Of a stretch of 64,000 bases of DNA, positions 10,098-20,682 are shown in pieces. The number at the start of each line of letters is the position of its first letter. Positions within the stretch are counted from its first letter, which is position 1. This DNA comes from Phymatolithon calcareum (taxonomy: Eukaryota > Rhodophyta > Florideophyceae > Hapalidiales): the NCBI GenBank assembly GCA_977006965.1, contig OZ345352.1:1240001-1304000 (forward strand), in the 5' to 3' direction. The translations under genes and the position numbers were made by a program. The notes under the pieces were generated by a model that worked only from the letters and a program-made list of their open reading frames with translations, made no database searches and was not told the origin of the DNA.

Positions 10098-11308
10098 GGC
10101 CCAGTCTATACCGCAACAAATGTTCATGTTGGGTTTTTTTTTATCATAGCGAAATTGAATCTGCGAATGCCATTGGCTACAGCACAGCGTAGAAATGCTT
10201 GCATCCAACATGCCGACATCCGCCGAGCGAACAAATTCGACAACCTTTTTTTTCCGGGAAAGAGGTTAACTCTGTGTGTTTGTTGGTTTTTTCATACTCT
10301 CGATCGGTCATTGGCTCCAGATGACCACTTTCCGCGGGAATAGCCCTATCGAACCCCCTCCGACGATTCAGCAAAAACTAATACACTACAGCACAGGACA
10401 CTGCACTGCTACCGACATCAACGTTTCGTCGAAGGCAACAGTGGTCGCCAATGTCGGCCTTCGAGGGGCTATATCTAAGACGGCCAAGGCCGCATGTGCA
10501 TTCGTAACTGTTGCTGCATCGATCATTCTCTCAGAAGAAGCTTCGCGCTCCTCTGTTCCGCGCAGCAATGCTCGAATTCGTTCATCATCAAAGATACGAG
10601 GCAGCAGCGGTCGCACTGCAAGAAGTGATCGCCGGTCAAGCGAAGTAGATAGAGAGGCCCCTGCTTGACTTTCGTTCCGCCCTGTCGGAGAGGCCGACTG
10701 CACTATGTCTGCAACTTGCACGCCTGCAAGAGATGCATTTTGTAGATTGGAGCCCGCCCTCGCTACCGTGTTTAATGTCGGGCGCGGCAAGAGTGCTGCA
10801 AGTGCACCAACTCTCGCGGATGTAGCTGTACTCTCAGTACTTTCAGAACTAGCGACAGGAGGAACACCACTTTGGGAAGGCTCCATAAGTCTTGAGTGCT
10901 CCCAGGCGATCAAAGGCTCGATAGCCAAAACCAACGAGAACGCAACTTGCTCAACCTTCGATGGTCAGGCACTAATGACCAAACAAAGGGATTGGACGGA
11001 AGCCCAAACTCTTTGCCTGCAGTAGGAGTGGTCCTTCGGAGAAAGGAGAGCCTTAGGAACGGATGATGCCCTTTCAGAGGATTGCTTTTCGGTGTAAACG
11101 AAATGTCATCGGTTGTGGTATTACTCCAGTACGACAAAATCCCTCATCAAGCTTTCTGCTTATCGAAAAGGGCGGGAATGGTGAACACGTTTGGCGAACA
11201 AAGTGCCGGTTTCGGTATAGACCGCCGCAGCAAATTTGTTGCTATGATAAAAATCCTATGATAAGCCAACATGAACATGAACAAATTTGTTGCGGTATAG
11301 ACTGGGCC
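10098..11308 (-). mobile_element. DNA transposon with GTATAGAC-type inverted ends, copy 1
   Basis: Left end GGCCCAGTCTATACCGCAAC and right end GTTGCGGTATAGACTGGGCC are inverted, followed inward by AACATGAACA-type motifs. A 3-bp duplication TCA flanks the unit (10095-10097 and 11309-11311). Three-base duplications fit PIF/Harbinger elements, but no transposase is present. Sub-terminal sequence (TTTCCGGGAAAGAGGTTAAC near 10250) recurs in inverse orientation at 32060 and 54680 in the other two copies. A second imperfect inverted block lies at about 11205-11250. Confidence 0.7.
10386..10886 (-). CDS. Hypothetical 166-residue protein inside the transposon
   Basis: The frame starts at the first ATG (10886; the frame itself is open from 10934) and fills much of the element at 10098-11308. 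The protein is rich in Ala, Ser and Arg, with ERIRALLRGTEEREASSE and an alanine-rich helix AHAALAVLDIA near its C-terminus. The other two copies have a similarly placed frame with an alanine-rich helix (AALAAL). No domain is recognised. It may be a real transposon-encoded protein or an open frame by chance in GC-rich DNA. Confidence 0.35.
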   Translation of the reverse strand: MEPSQSGVPPVASSESTESTATSARVGALAALLPRPTLNTVARAGSNLQNASLAGVQVADIVQSASPTGRNESQAGASLSTSLDRRSLLAVRPLLPRIFDDERIRALLRGTEEREASSERMIDAATVTNAHAALAVLDIAPRRPTLATTVAFDETLMSVAVQCPVL

Positions 11309-11463
11309 TCATTCGGAAGTACAGTTTAGCAAGTGCAGGCATTCTATTGGACATGTCGGCGTTTGCATGTTCTCAATTTCTCATTTCCCATATTCGGAAA
11401 CATTCGTTCATCGTCCCTAGGAAAGAGGCTGACATTGTCAAGAAAGTGGATTTAGTGAGAAGG

Positions 11464-11869
11464 GGATATTCGATGATGTTATTTTGAGAGCTCCCAAAGC
11501 CTCACCTTGGAGTAACGGGGCAGCTCTTGCCATGTTCTCTGAGCTCAAGTCCTCTGGCTACTCAAAACGTTCTTGATTCGTAATTCTCCCCCAACAAGAG
11601 CTCCTGTGAGTCTCTTGCACTCAAACTCAATTTCTGTACTCATCTTCAACGACGCAAGAGTACGTTGTAAGGTGACTAGTTCGTTCGGCGCGGTAATCGC
11701 ACAGTAGGCACCCGATACTGATTTTCTCCGAAGGGGTGCTCGGTTGAATGTCAAGCTTAGGCACCTTAAACGTGTTGCTCTTTCTTCTATGTAAAGGATC
11801 CCTGGTAGCTTGCCTTCAATAGGAATCTTCATTGATCTGCCTTCTTCTTCCTTTTCCCATACCTTAATT
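11464..11869 (-). mobile_element. LINE family B copy inserted in a LINE C tail
   Basis: Flanked by a near-perfect 13-bp repeat TTTA(G/T)TGAGAAGG at 11451-11463 and 11870-11882. The minus strand encodes a 95-residue frame (KIPIEGKLPGILYIEE...GALVGGELRIKNVL), closely matching the frame at 38721-39050 downstream of a reverse transcriptase. Removing the insert joins the flanks into an intact LINE C tail (GGTACCTTCTCACTAAATCC on the minus strand), so the order of insertion is clear. Confidence 0.8.
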
Positions 11870-11882
11870 TTTATTGAGAAGG

Positions 11883-12070
11883 TACCATGTGTCCCAACTT
11901 GACAAAAGTCGGCACCTTTCTTAGCATTGTACTAAACTCGAAACTTCAGTTGCCTTAATCAGAATTCCGTAGTATCCCGTCAATGGCTCGGGCCACACTC
12001 TTCTGCCCTGAAGGGGGTTCATGTAGTCTTCTTCAGGATACTATTGAGTGTTCTAACGTCGCATGGTCCT
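11883..12070 (-). mobile_element. LINE family C 3' fragment
   Basis: On the minus strand it holds EMGSQGPCDVRTLNSILKK, a frameshifted end, and the GTGCCGACTTTTG...TTGGGACACATGGTACC tail. Its extreme 3' end lies beyond the LINE B insert, at about 11437-11455. Confidence 0.7.
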
Positions 12071-12189
12071 TGACTGCCCATTTCTCCTATGAACTTCGAT
12101 ATCCTATTCTCGATAACATCAACTTGCACGGTTTGGTATTGGCGGATGCTTCCTCCAAAGGGGTGCTCTTTTGGCAATCGAAAGGGTCT

Positions 12190-12340
12190 ACGCTTCTCGC
12201 AGACAAGTTCGGTGATACTAGTGCAGTACCAATCCTCATGAGCAATCTCGAGGAGTACTTCGGAAGGTATCAGCTCGCCCAAAAGGAGGTTAATATCACG
12301 GAAAAGCTCTCGACCGGTCACGACGACATGACATAGACAA
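12190..12340 (+). mobile_element. LINE family A C-terminal fragment
   Basis: LADKFGDTSAVPILMSNLEE and YQLAQKEVNITEK match KDKFGDTVPILMSNLEEYLG and YQLTKEEINITEK of the LINE A copy near 50410-50530. Short and broken. Confidence 0.65.
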
Positions 12341-12769
12341 TGCATCAATAGAGCTACGACCCTGTCAAAAAATTGTAAAAAGCGCAAATCATAGCCTTTT
12401 CTGAATGATTGTCCAATGCTCAATCGTGGGTCTGGCAACCGATACGCTCGGAGACCGAGGCCCGACCTCAATCTGCGGCCCCCTGTGGAACAGAACTGGT
12501 AATATGTGATCAAGTCTTCTGTTTCTACTTCCAAGGCAACTGGATGCTTGAGAATACAGCCTGCGTCATTAAAGCTGGAAACGCATCTCGACTTAACCTT
12601 CTTAGTGCCACTGCGGTCAATCTGATTTGTCGTAGAATGGCTAGACACTAGATTTCCAAGTGAGGCCGTTGGATAGCCAATTTAGGATTCCCTATGATCA
12701 TACTCGAAGCAACGACCGTTGTAATTTTTCCTTCAAAGGATCAGGACACTGCCCAGGTGAATGGTCTAT

Positions 12770-13075
12770 CGCACCAGACAGTGAGGATGAAAGAAAGCAG
12801 GCACAGAATTCTCTGCGCAAGATGATTTGTAGGTCACTTTCCAAGAAGTCCGCCAAATTTAATAGAAGAAATGGGCAGTTAGAACAGTCAACAAAATCCT
12901 GAGAAAGCCTACATGGACCCCTACAGAGGAAAGCAACGTGGCCCGAGCCGTTGACGAGATACTACGTAATTCTGATTAAGGAAACTGAAATTTCGAGTGT
13001 CGTAGAGTGCTAAGAAAGGTGCCGACTTTCCTCACGTTGGGACGCATGGTACCTGCTCAATAAATCCACTTAAAT
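12770..13075 (+). mobile_element. LINE family C 3' fragment
   Basis: It encodes SEDERKQAQNSLRKM and, after a frameshift, KPTWTPTEESNVARAVDEIL then a stop. The shared tail follows: AAAGGTGCCGACTTTCCTC, TTGGGACGCATGGTACC, CAATAAATCCACTTAA. Confidence 0.75.
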
Positions 13076-13343
13076 ACGACACTGCCCAGGTTGGATGCGT
13101 TCCGTTTTCAATGCTTACAGAATGCCTACGCGCGATCCATCCAGGGAGAGTTCGTGTACGATCTGCAGATCACACGTGGCCATGGCCACGTGTGACATAA
13201 TTTTTTCTTTTGAACTCGTTTCGACATACATTATTGGGTAGCTGGAGTGCTCAAGGAGGCAGTCCTTCAGAACGTCTTCCCCTTGTACAGTACCCACACA
13301 ACCCGCGCGACAGTGTCGATCAATCGATCTGCCATCGCCCAAC

Positions 13344-16052
13344 ATGTCAGCCACTCCGATGCGCGATGTACGTCGTCTTCCTTTCTCCGCCTCACTTTCC
13401 GGTGAACCGCAACCATCAGGATCCGGCCGTCCGTCCAGCCATCGCCAGTCGTTACTCCCCCCGTCTCCCTACACTCCATTTTCCGGCCGTCGATCGGGCT
13501 CCGTCCCATTTGGCACGCCGCAACTGCAGCAACCCGGCAATTCCGGCAGTCGCGCGCGCGTCCCCACAACCCCCGCATCAATCGACGTCTTCGCGCGCGG
13601 CGACATCGACTCCGCAATGCGTGCCATCTCCGTCGACTCACTAGGCGCTCTCGGTCGACTGTCAACATCGGAGGTTCGCGAGCGTTCCCTCGTTCAAATT
13701 CTCGCCGACGCCGCGCGCTCCCACATGCGCGCAGCAGATATGCGTATCCGCGACCGTTCGACCCACCCGCACGTCCGTCGCGATGCCGCCGCACTCTGGC
13801 ATGCGCTTCGCACCGAGCTTGCATCGTGGACGCTACTACTTGCCACGTGGAAAACGCCCGACATTCGCCCGAGAGACCTCACTTCCGTGCGTCTCAACCC
13901 CGACCACTTGGACACCCTTAAGATCGATGCTGCGGGCGGTGTGCTCAAGGCGCAGCGAATTGCACAATGGTTGGAGGTTGAGGCGGCGGCAGATTTGGAC
14001 CGCTCCGGCGGTGCGCGCGTCAAGCCTCTTGATGACCCTGCGTACCGCTGGTCTTATTCCGCGTCGCGCATTGGTGCCGACGCCGTGTGTATGGATTTCG
14101 AATTGCAAGGAAATGTCCTCGATGAGACGGAGATCAAAGCCGAGGAGCGTCTTTGTCGCGAACTCTTCCGTTTGCTCAGGGCTGGCAGACTGGATGAGGC
14201 CGAGCGTGTGTGCAGGGCAGCTGGACAACCATGGCGTGCGGGGATTATTGCAGGGGGGAAGTCATGTTCGGCTGTTGCAGCGAATGGACGTAAGGGTGAT
14301 GCAAGACGCGTGTGGCGGAATGCCGTGTCTTCCATGGCAAGATCACGTTCCAATATTCCGCCGCATGAACGTGCGCTTTACGGGCTTCTAGCAGGTGTGA
14401 TGGAGCCTGCATTGGCTGTTGCGACCGACTATGAAAGTCATGCGTGGGTTAGAATTATAACCGCTCTGGACGCGGCGTTCGAGACTGCGCTTCAGGGTGG
14501 TGGTACGGAGATTTGTGCCATTTCTGATGATGCTATATTGCAAATGTTTCGCGAATGCGAGGGTGCCTCCGTGGGACATGAGGGCATTCCGGCGCAGGTG
14601 CATGCTCAAATTCGAGAAGTGCGATCTTATTTCGCGCTTGGCGAGGATATTTCGCCGGAACATTTGGAAAAATTACTTCAGTCGCTCTCACAGCTCGGCA
14701 GAATCGGTCTAGGATTAAGGCTTGAATGGGTATGCCGTATGGCCGCGCATATGTGCATCTTCCTCAAGTATTCAGATGTTCTTGACTCCGTTCTCGAAAA
14801 CGAAACCGCCATGGCAGACTTTGAAGACGCTCTGCAAGCTTACCCCCGTCTGGTCGTCGACAAGGATCTCGATGAGGATAACCGCGCAGTGGAGGCGAAC
14901 ACAATACTGCAAGAACGACCACTCGTGAGCGAACTGTCTGCCCGTCTGTTATCAGAGCTTCTTAATCCGCAACACATTGTAAATGTCTACGCAGATCTTA
15001 TGTGCGCCGCACTCCGCGCCGACTTGCGTCACGAGCATGCAGAGGCACAGCGCGTTGGCGTAGCGCCGCGCGAAATACACGACCGACGCACTCTCTGTCT
15101 GGAGAAGGCTGGGGCGTATTTCAACAGGGAAACATTGGACATGCTGGTAATCCACGTCGTGGACCAAGTGTGGGATTTGCACATGATGGATGCACCGGCC
15201 GGCGATGAAGCGGATCTTATCGAGATAACTATCGACGATAAACTGACGTATAGAGCCATTGAATTTCTGATGTTTCCGGCCTATCCAAACTTCAGCGAGG
15301 CAGTCTTAAGAGCCACCACTGCGGCGCGCCGGTTCTTCCTCTGCGGACGCCATGCAGCAGCTCGGAAGCTTGTGGAATGGTTCCCCGGCTCCGTACTCGC
15401 AGACGCGGAGTCGGACGAGTGTGCAATTGCAATGCGCGAACTCGATGCATGGCGCGCGTACATGAACGCCCTGTCAAGACACAACGACTGGCGGACATAC
15501 TTCATCTCTCAACGACCGCTCCCGCTCCCCTCGAACGTGCGCGCGGCCGCATGCGCGGCACCGGGTTCTGTGTCGTACGAGGTGCACGCGGCGGCCAGCG
15601 TGCAGCTGGAGAAGTACGAGGTTGCCTTGGGCGCTTACGAGCGCATCGTGGAGAAACTGTGTGATGCGGCCGTGGAGGCGCTGCGAGCAGCGCTGCTGTT
15701 TGATGGTGGGTGGATGTACGTTGCAAGAGGCGATGCGGATGGAGAGGAGGAGTATGTAAGGCGGAGGGCGGAGGAAATTGAAACGGTGAGACGGACGGGG
15801 ATTCCGCAACTTGTGGCGTTGCTGCATAATGTGCTGCATGAGAGTGGGCTGTTCAGGGAGGCGGTGGAGGTGGCGAATGTTGTGGCGGATGAGGGGACTA
15901 GGCTGCATGAGAGCTTTGGGGAAGGGGAGTTGAAGGAGTTTTTGAAACGGGTTGCTGATAGTGCGGTTTTGTTGGCGGATGGGACGGTGAGGAACGGAGA
16001 TGTTAAGCGGCCGTACAAGGGATACTTTTTTGAAGAGTTTGCGAGGGAATAA
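13344..16052 (+). CDS. NUP107: Nucleoporin Nup107 (Nup84-type)
   Basis: Scaffold component of the Y-shaped Nup107-160 complex of the nuclear pore; the fold is expected to be all alpha-helical. At 902 residues in one exon it is the usual length. A Ser/Pro-rich disordered N-terminus (about 1-85) precedes the helical body. The family signature is near residues 272-300: LFRLLRAGRLDEAERVCRAA then GQPWRAGII, matching the Nup107 block where a GQxWRA motif precedes the GN-W and ERALYG segments. PHERALYGLLAGVMEPALAV and SHAWVRI follow in the expected order. The C-terminal half has ARKLVEWFPGSVLAD and LDAWRAYMNALSRHNDWRTY, as in Nup107 C-terminal helices. ATG 13344 is the first in frame. The tail is more acidic and less GC-rich than the start. 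Sequence is divergent but intact. Confidence 0.88.
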   Translation: MSATPMRDVRRLPFSASLSGEPQPSGSGRPSSHRQSLLPPSPYTPFSGRRSGSVPFGTPQLQQPGNSGSRARVPTTPASIDVFARGDIDSAMRAISVDSLGALGRLSTSEVRERSLVQILADAARSHMRAADMRIRDRSTHPHVRRDAAALWHALRTELASWTLLLATWKTPDIRPRDLTSVRLNPDHLDTLKIDAAGGVLKAQRIAQWLEVEAAADLDRSGGARVKPLDDPAYRWSYSASRIGADAVCMDFELQGNVLDETEIKAEERLCRELFRLLRAGRLDEAERVCRAAGQPWRAGIIAGGKSCSAVAANGRKGDARRVWRNAVSSMARSRSNIPPHERALYGLLAGVMEPALAVATDYESHAWVRIITALDAAFETALQGGGTEICAISDDAILQMFRECEGASVGHEGIPAQVHAQIREVRSYFALGEDISPEHLEKLLQSLSQLGRIGLGLRLEWVCRMAAHMCIFLKYSDVLDSVLENETAMADFEDALQAYPRLVVDKDLDEDNRAVEANTILQERPLVSELSARLLSELLNPQHIVNVYADLMCAALRADLRHEHAEAQRVGVAPREIHDRRTLCLEKAGAYFNRETLDMLVIHVVDQVWDLHMMDAPAGDEADLIEITIDDKLTYRAIEFLMFPAYPNFSEAVLRATTAARRFFLCGRHAAARKLVEWFPGSVLADAESDECAIAMRELDAWRAYMNALSRHNDWRTYFISQRPLPLPSNVRAAACAAPGSVSYEVHAAASVQLEKYEVALGAYERIVEKLCDAAVEALRAALLFDGGWMYVARGDADGEEEYVRRRAEEIETVRRTGIPQLVALLHNVLHESGLFREAVEVANVVADEGTRLHESFGEGELKEFLKRVADSAVLLADGTVRNGDVKRPYKGYFFEEFARE

Positions 16053-16235
16053 TGTTGGGAATAATGTTGGGAATAATGTTGCGCGCCGCGGGGGAGGAGA
16101 AAGAATGCATTTATTTTTTAACTTGGCAACGCAGCGCCTTTTGAGTGTTAATCCTGTTTGTTGCTGTGCCGCGATCAGAGGTGCTACAGTACAGAAAAAT
16201 GTTCCGTGGGAGAATGGGAGTCGTGCGTTTCTTTG

Positions 16236-16510
16236 CCGTGCGAATATTCTGTATGATTCCCGAAAATCACTGAGTGCTCCGCCGCTGCATCTTGCCAATA
16301 GCCGCAGAGAGCTTTCAACTCTCCTACACTCTGCAGAGTGTTGCGGCGGAGTTTCTAAGCGCAGGGCGCCCCATGCGCATCTTTTTGCTTGCTATCTGGT
16401 ACAATTCCCGAAACTCATAGAGTGCCCCGCCGCTGCATACCGCGAGAAGCCGCGGAGAGGTTTCAACTCTGCTACAATACTGTACATTGATCAGAGTGTT
16501 GTGGAGGGTA
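16236..16510 (+). repeat. Two diverged tandem copies of a 110-140 bp segment
   Basis: The segments at about 16255-16350 and 16400-16510 share GATTCCCGAAAATCAC/AATTCCCGAAACTCAT, GTGC(T/C)CCGCCGCTGCAT, (C/G)CCGC(A/G)GAGAG and TTTCAACTCT, then CAGAGTGTTG(C/T)GG. The block lies between Nup107 and the convergent ABCG gene, so it belongs to the 3' UTRs or the spacer between them. Confidence 0.6.
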
Positions 16511-16587
16511 CGGAGAGAAAAATAAATTCATTCATTCGTTCAGCAATACCATAGAAACACGAAGCCGAGAAAATCTTACGAGCAAAA

Positions 16588-16627
16588 TACAGTACAGTAC
16601 AGTACAGTACAGTACAGAACAGTACAC
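16588..16627. repeat. (TACAG)n microsatellite
   Basis: About seven units of the pentamer ACAGT with one interruption (ACAGAACAGT). It lies just downstream of the ABCG stop codon, probably in its 3' UTR. Confidence 0.9.
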
Positions 16628-16651
16628 GACGCTATCGTTCCGTTCGCAGCC

Positions 16652-18790
16652 TTAGAACTTGAGGAACTTGGGGCCTCGCAAAAACTGCAGGAACAAATAT
16701 CCCAATATCTTCGTCGCCACAGTGAGTCCCACAAGAGCAGCGATATTAACCCAATAATCAATATCACTGAGACCGCCCTGTTCTCTAATTCTCTGCACCA
16801 CGGCATCGGTAGAACCGGGCGGAAACTCAATGTTCGCCAACGCGTTAAAGCCGTAAAAGATGAACGACAGATATTTAGCCCACTTAAGCCAATTCGGCAG
16901 TGTATCAGCCTGGATGAAAAAGCCACCAAACAGCAATGCAATAATCACAAACATAGGAATAACACTCGCACTTGCCTGTGCGTCACCAGTCATGACGGAG
17001 ATAGCCAATGCGAGCGATTCCGCAAAGGTGGAAATGAGAAAGAGTACCAGAATGAACTGAAAGAATGCTCCAGCATCAGTGCGCAATCCAACCATCCAAT
17101 ACGTGATGAGTGAGAAGAGTGTGTTGAAGAACAGTGTTTTCGGCATATCCGTCATTGTCTTGCTGAGATAGTATGCGCTGGTACGATACATGTTACTTGC
17201 GCGCTCGCGAGTGACGACACTTCTTTCCAATGGGAATTGGAAAATGACGGAAAACACACCTCCGAACGATTGATTGATGCAAATGAAGAAGAGGATACCG
17301 GCCAAGGAAGACTGATCCTTGAAAGCACTACTCCGTCCCTTACTCAACCATAACAACCCAAGAATAACCGAGAAGAATATAACCTGTCCGAATCGAATCC
17401 CATTGCTCGTTCGTTCACGACCCGCAAGTTTGATACTTCTTCCAGTAAGAATTGCAAACTCCTTAAACCACGAGTTTTGAAATGGCTTATCGGCGAATTC
17501 AACCTCCTTCTCCGTCGGTTCCAGATACATAGACTCGCCGTTCGCCTCCACGTCGGCACTCTCCATGCTGACCGACGGCACATTGGCGTTGGCATCATGA
17601 CGGTCACCGATGTACTTGATACGTGTCTTTGTAGTCGTCTCACGTTCAGGGCTTCTCGGATCGACGCTGAGAACGTCAAGGAAGAAATCAGCCGGGTTGA
17701 AATTAGACGGACACCGAAAGTTCAGACTGGAGAAATAAGCAACGGCATCCTTGGCAGGCCCCATGTACATCACACGTCCCTCGGAGAGAAGGAGAAGCTG
17801 GTCAAATAGCGAGAAAATCGAAGAACGCGGCTGATGAATCGTGCTCACAATCGTGCGTCCGGAACTAGCGAGATGGCGCAGACTCTGCATGACGTTGAGG
17901 GCATTGAAAGAATCCAGTCCCGTCTGTGACGCAAACAAAAACCGACTTTGTCAACACTTCAAACAAACAAACAAACAAACAAACAAACAGTACCATCGCG
18001 GAATGAAACAAGTGATATCTTACCGTCGGCTCATCCAGAAACAGCAACGCAGGATCGGTGACAAGCTCCGTCCCAATATTAACCCTCTTCCGCTCACCCC
18101 CTGAAACGCCCCGCACGAGCGCGCCTCCAATGAACGAATCCTTCACCTTTGCCAACCCAAGTTCCTGAATGACGCGGTCAACCCTTGCCATTTTGCTCGC
18201 ATGCGACATCGCCTTCGGGAGTCTTAGCATGGCGGCATAGGTGATCTGTTCGCGCACGGTAAGTTCGGCAAACATGTCATCGTCCTGTAATACGTAAGCA
18301 GATATCTGGCGGAATTTTGAATAGTCGCGCCGTTCATCGTTCACGAGCACGGACCCGGACGCCTTGGCGCCCTTGCTGGTTGTTATGCGACCGGCGAGAA
18401 GGTTCAGCAGGGAGGTTTTTCCGGCACCGGATGAGCCCATTACGGCTAGCATTTGACCGGACTGGACGGAGCCGGACATGCTGTGCAGGATTGTCTTGGT
18501 GGTAGAGGACGGGTCGGTTTTGGTGGACTTTGTCTTCTTCACTGGCACGGAGAAGGTTAGGTTGTGCCAGGTCAGGTCTACTGGGGGGGTTGTATACTTG
18601 GAGGTGCTTGCGTTTGCTAGGTTGGCGTAGGAGACTTCTTCGGCGTGTGGGGAGAAGGAGATATCCTTTCCTTCGTGCATTATCTGTGTTGTTTGGAGTG
18701 TTAGGACGATGTGAAGGATTAAGGGTGGTGATGCGAAAGTGCGGGGTGGGGGCTTACCGTTTGGAAGTCGCCTTCCATGGGATGTTCCAT
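16652..18790 (-). CDS. ABCG (White/BCRP) half-transporter, three exons
   Basis: Membrane ATP-dependent exporter of the ABCG family, 654 residues, with the family's nucleotide-binding-domain-first order. Exons: 18790-18758, 18683-18024, 17923-16652. Introns 18684-18757 (74 bp) and 17924-18023 (100 bp) have GT...AG ends and phase 0. Walker A GSSGAGKT at 94-101, Q-loop in YVLQDDD, signature VSGGERKR from 204, Walker B LLFLDEPT ending at 231, H-loop His261 in STIHQPRSS. Intron 2 splits Walker B from the D-loop (DEPT|TGLD). Six hydrophobic helices fill residues 400-650, from FGQVIFFSVILGLLWL to TKILGYLFLQFL. ATG 18790 is a good start, though the frame is open upstream to 19066. Half-transporters must pair. 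The substrate cannot be told from sequence. Confidence 0.92.
17961..17990. repeat. (CAAA)n repeat inside an ABCG intron
   Basis: Seven AAAC tetranucleotide units lie within the 100-bp second intron of the ABCG gene. On the coding strand it is a GTTT run upstream of the acceptor, so it may act as part of the pyrimidine-rich region. Confidence 0.9.
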
Positions 18791-18959
18791 GGTGGAGTTA
18801 TTGTTCTCAGGCAATTGGCGGCTTGATTCACGCACTTCGGGAATGGAGGGGAGGGGAGGGGAGGGGAGCGGAAGTGGCGAAGGAAGGATAGTTTTTCCCG
18901 TGCGACGAGTGCGGTCGAGATCGGTTAGCGGACGATAAACAGTAAAAAGTGGAAGAGGG

Positions 18960-18972
18960 AGGTATTTATGGC
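18960..18972 (-). promoter_or_regulatory. Possible TATA-like box of the ABCG gene
   Basis: The minus strand reads CCATAAATACCTC about 175 bp upstream of the chosen ATG. A run of CCCCTCCCCT lies between it and the start (18841-18868). Position and sequence are suggestive only. Confidence 0.25.
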
Positions 18973-19285
18973 CCAAAGAGGCAAACTGTATGAAAGTGCT
19001 GATAGTGCGGTGTTTGAACATGTCTTTCTCGTTCTGTGGCCAATGAACATGAGTATAACATGTCACTTTACGCTATTGGTTGTATCTGATTGAATTCAAA
19101 TTAAAAATTAATTAAAATTTTCCCCAATCAGATCTTTTGACATCAATGCACTTCTAATGGAGTGCCATGCCAACTGAAAAACCGAAATTTTCTGGACATG
19201 CGGACGTAAATTAACGGAGCGGCATGTAATCAGCTATGATAACTCACACTCTCTAACTTACGTACTGCACTGTACAGTACACGAT

Positions 19286-19552
19286 AAGCCAGGTATGATA
19301 CTGTGGGAGGGGACAACACTGTCTGCGGATCATACCGTCTTTTACGTATGTCTGGTCGGGGAGATTTGCTTTAAACCTATCAGTGTGCTGCGGTTGTTGT
19401 ACAAAGGCCCAACATACAGTATTATAATACCGGCAAATGCCATTATGCGCAGCCTTTGTACAACAGCAGCGCGCTGATAGGTGCAAAGCAGTAGAACCAT
19501 AACATGCGTCTTTGGCAAAACTGTACCCTCCGTATGATACCATGCCAGCCTG
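19286..19552. mobile_element. Hairpin-like miniature element
   Basis: Nested inverted repeats: CCTATCAGTGTGCTGCGG and GTTGTACAAAGGC (19377-19408) face GCCTTTGTACAACAGCAG and GCGCTGATAGG (19451-19482). Outer GCCAGGTATGATACTG (about 19289) faces CGTATGATACCATGCC (about 19530). It codes for nothing and could be a foldback MITE. Confidence 0.45.
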
Positions 19553-20394
19553 TAACCACGCTCCCCTGAACGAGTGCATGGATAGAATGTCAACCAATGC
19601 AGTGCGTTCGTATTGCTTGCCCTAAGGCGCAGTTCGCGGCAGCCAACGAGAGAGAGCCAACGGCAATGCCCTCCATTCCATCACTGCCCTGATTCCATGG
19701 CGTGAATTGAATGGCAGTACAGTAAAAATTCTCAAAGATTTCATGTGCGGCGGGCCCAGTGTAGCCGTTTCGTCAAACGTAATTGTCGAACAGACTGTGG
19801 TGAGAGTGACTAAAATGAAGATCAAGAACAATAGTAAATAAATTCAAACTATGCTGTAGTTGAATGCCCCTGTGCTGCCTGATGCCTGGAGTTTCCCTCG
19901 TGGTTCTATTCGAGCAGTAGGCAGAAGAATCAAGTGACACGGAAGCCAAAGACACAACCCCGCTGAACAAGGAGTAATGAGGAGTAGTCTCCGATTTTTT
20001 TCCTTTACTTTTTTTCGCATTGTAGCTTTTTAACCTTTTTGAGGTCCTACCGTGGTCTCAGGTTGTACTGTAGCTGTACAGCGTCTCAGTATACTGATAT
20101 AGATTGCCACCTAACGTTCAATAGGGTCCTGTCACATCTGCAGTACAGAATTAAGCAGCAGTTAACTACAACACCTTATGTGTCGTTCCCATTCTGTCCA
20201 TCATTGCCAACTATCCTGAACTTGGCTTTTTCAGCGAATATCACTGAGAACCATGACGCATGCACTACTGTACTTGTCTTGTCACCACCACTGCTACAGT
20301 ACCCACATGATTTATACATCTTGCGTATAGTGTGCGAGCTAAAACTGGAGGACACTGCTGTGCCTCCGTCCTCCCGAAATAGGGAAAGCGCACG

Positions 20395-20421
20395 ACATCA
20401 TGATGATGTCGTGCGTTGGTT
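20395..20421. repeat. 27-bp near-perfect palindrome
   Basis: CGCACGACATCAT, a single central G, then ATGATGTCGTGCG: 13-bp arms with a one-base centre. No flanking duplication was found. It could be a protein-binding site or a cruciform remnant. Confidence 0.6.
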
Positions 20422-20456
20422 CAGCCCTTCACACGATCACAACATGACACGTATGC

Positions 20457-20600
20457 ATTCGGCACAGACACACTTAAAATTTTAAGCAAGAAACACTTCT
20501 GCTAGTAACTATTCGGCACGACACGAGTTACACGTGTAGTGCCAAATCGTTACTTAGCGGTTGTTTTTTGATTAAAAATTTTAATGTGCCTGTGCCGAAT
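20457..20600. mobile_element. 144-bp MITE
   Basis: The ends ATTCGGCACAG and CTGTGCCGAAT are perfect inverted repeats. Inner sequence TTAAAATTTTAA recurs on both sides (CTTAAAATTTTAAG and TTAAAAATTTTAAT). TGC flanks both sides (20454-20456 and 20601-20603), as a 3-bp target duplication. It encodes nothing. Confidence 0.6.
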
Positions 20601-20682
20601 TGCATCCATGTACGTGCCATCGGAACCCCCACCGAGTTCCAGATGACGTTGTGATTGTGCAAACGGCCGAATTGTTCTCGCT

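Noticed and set aside
12019-12648. 209-residue minus-strand frame
   Set aside because: It spans a LINE C end and the antisense of a LINE A fragment, so it is a composite by chance.
15474-16298. 274-residue minus-strand frame and others antisense to 13344-16052
   Set aside because: They are shadows of the GC-rich Nup107 coding sequence and have no domain.
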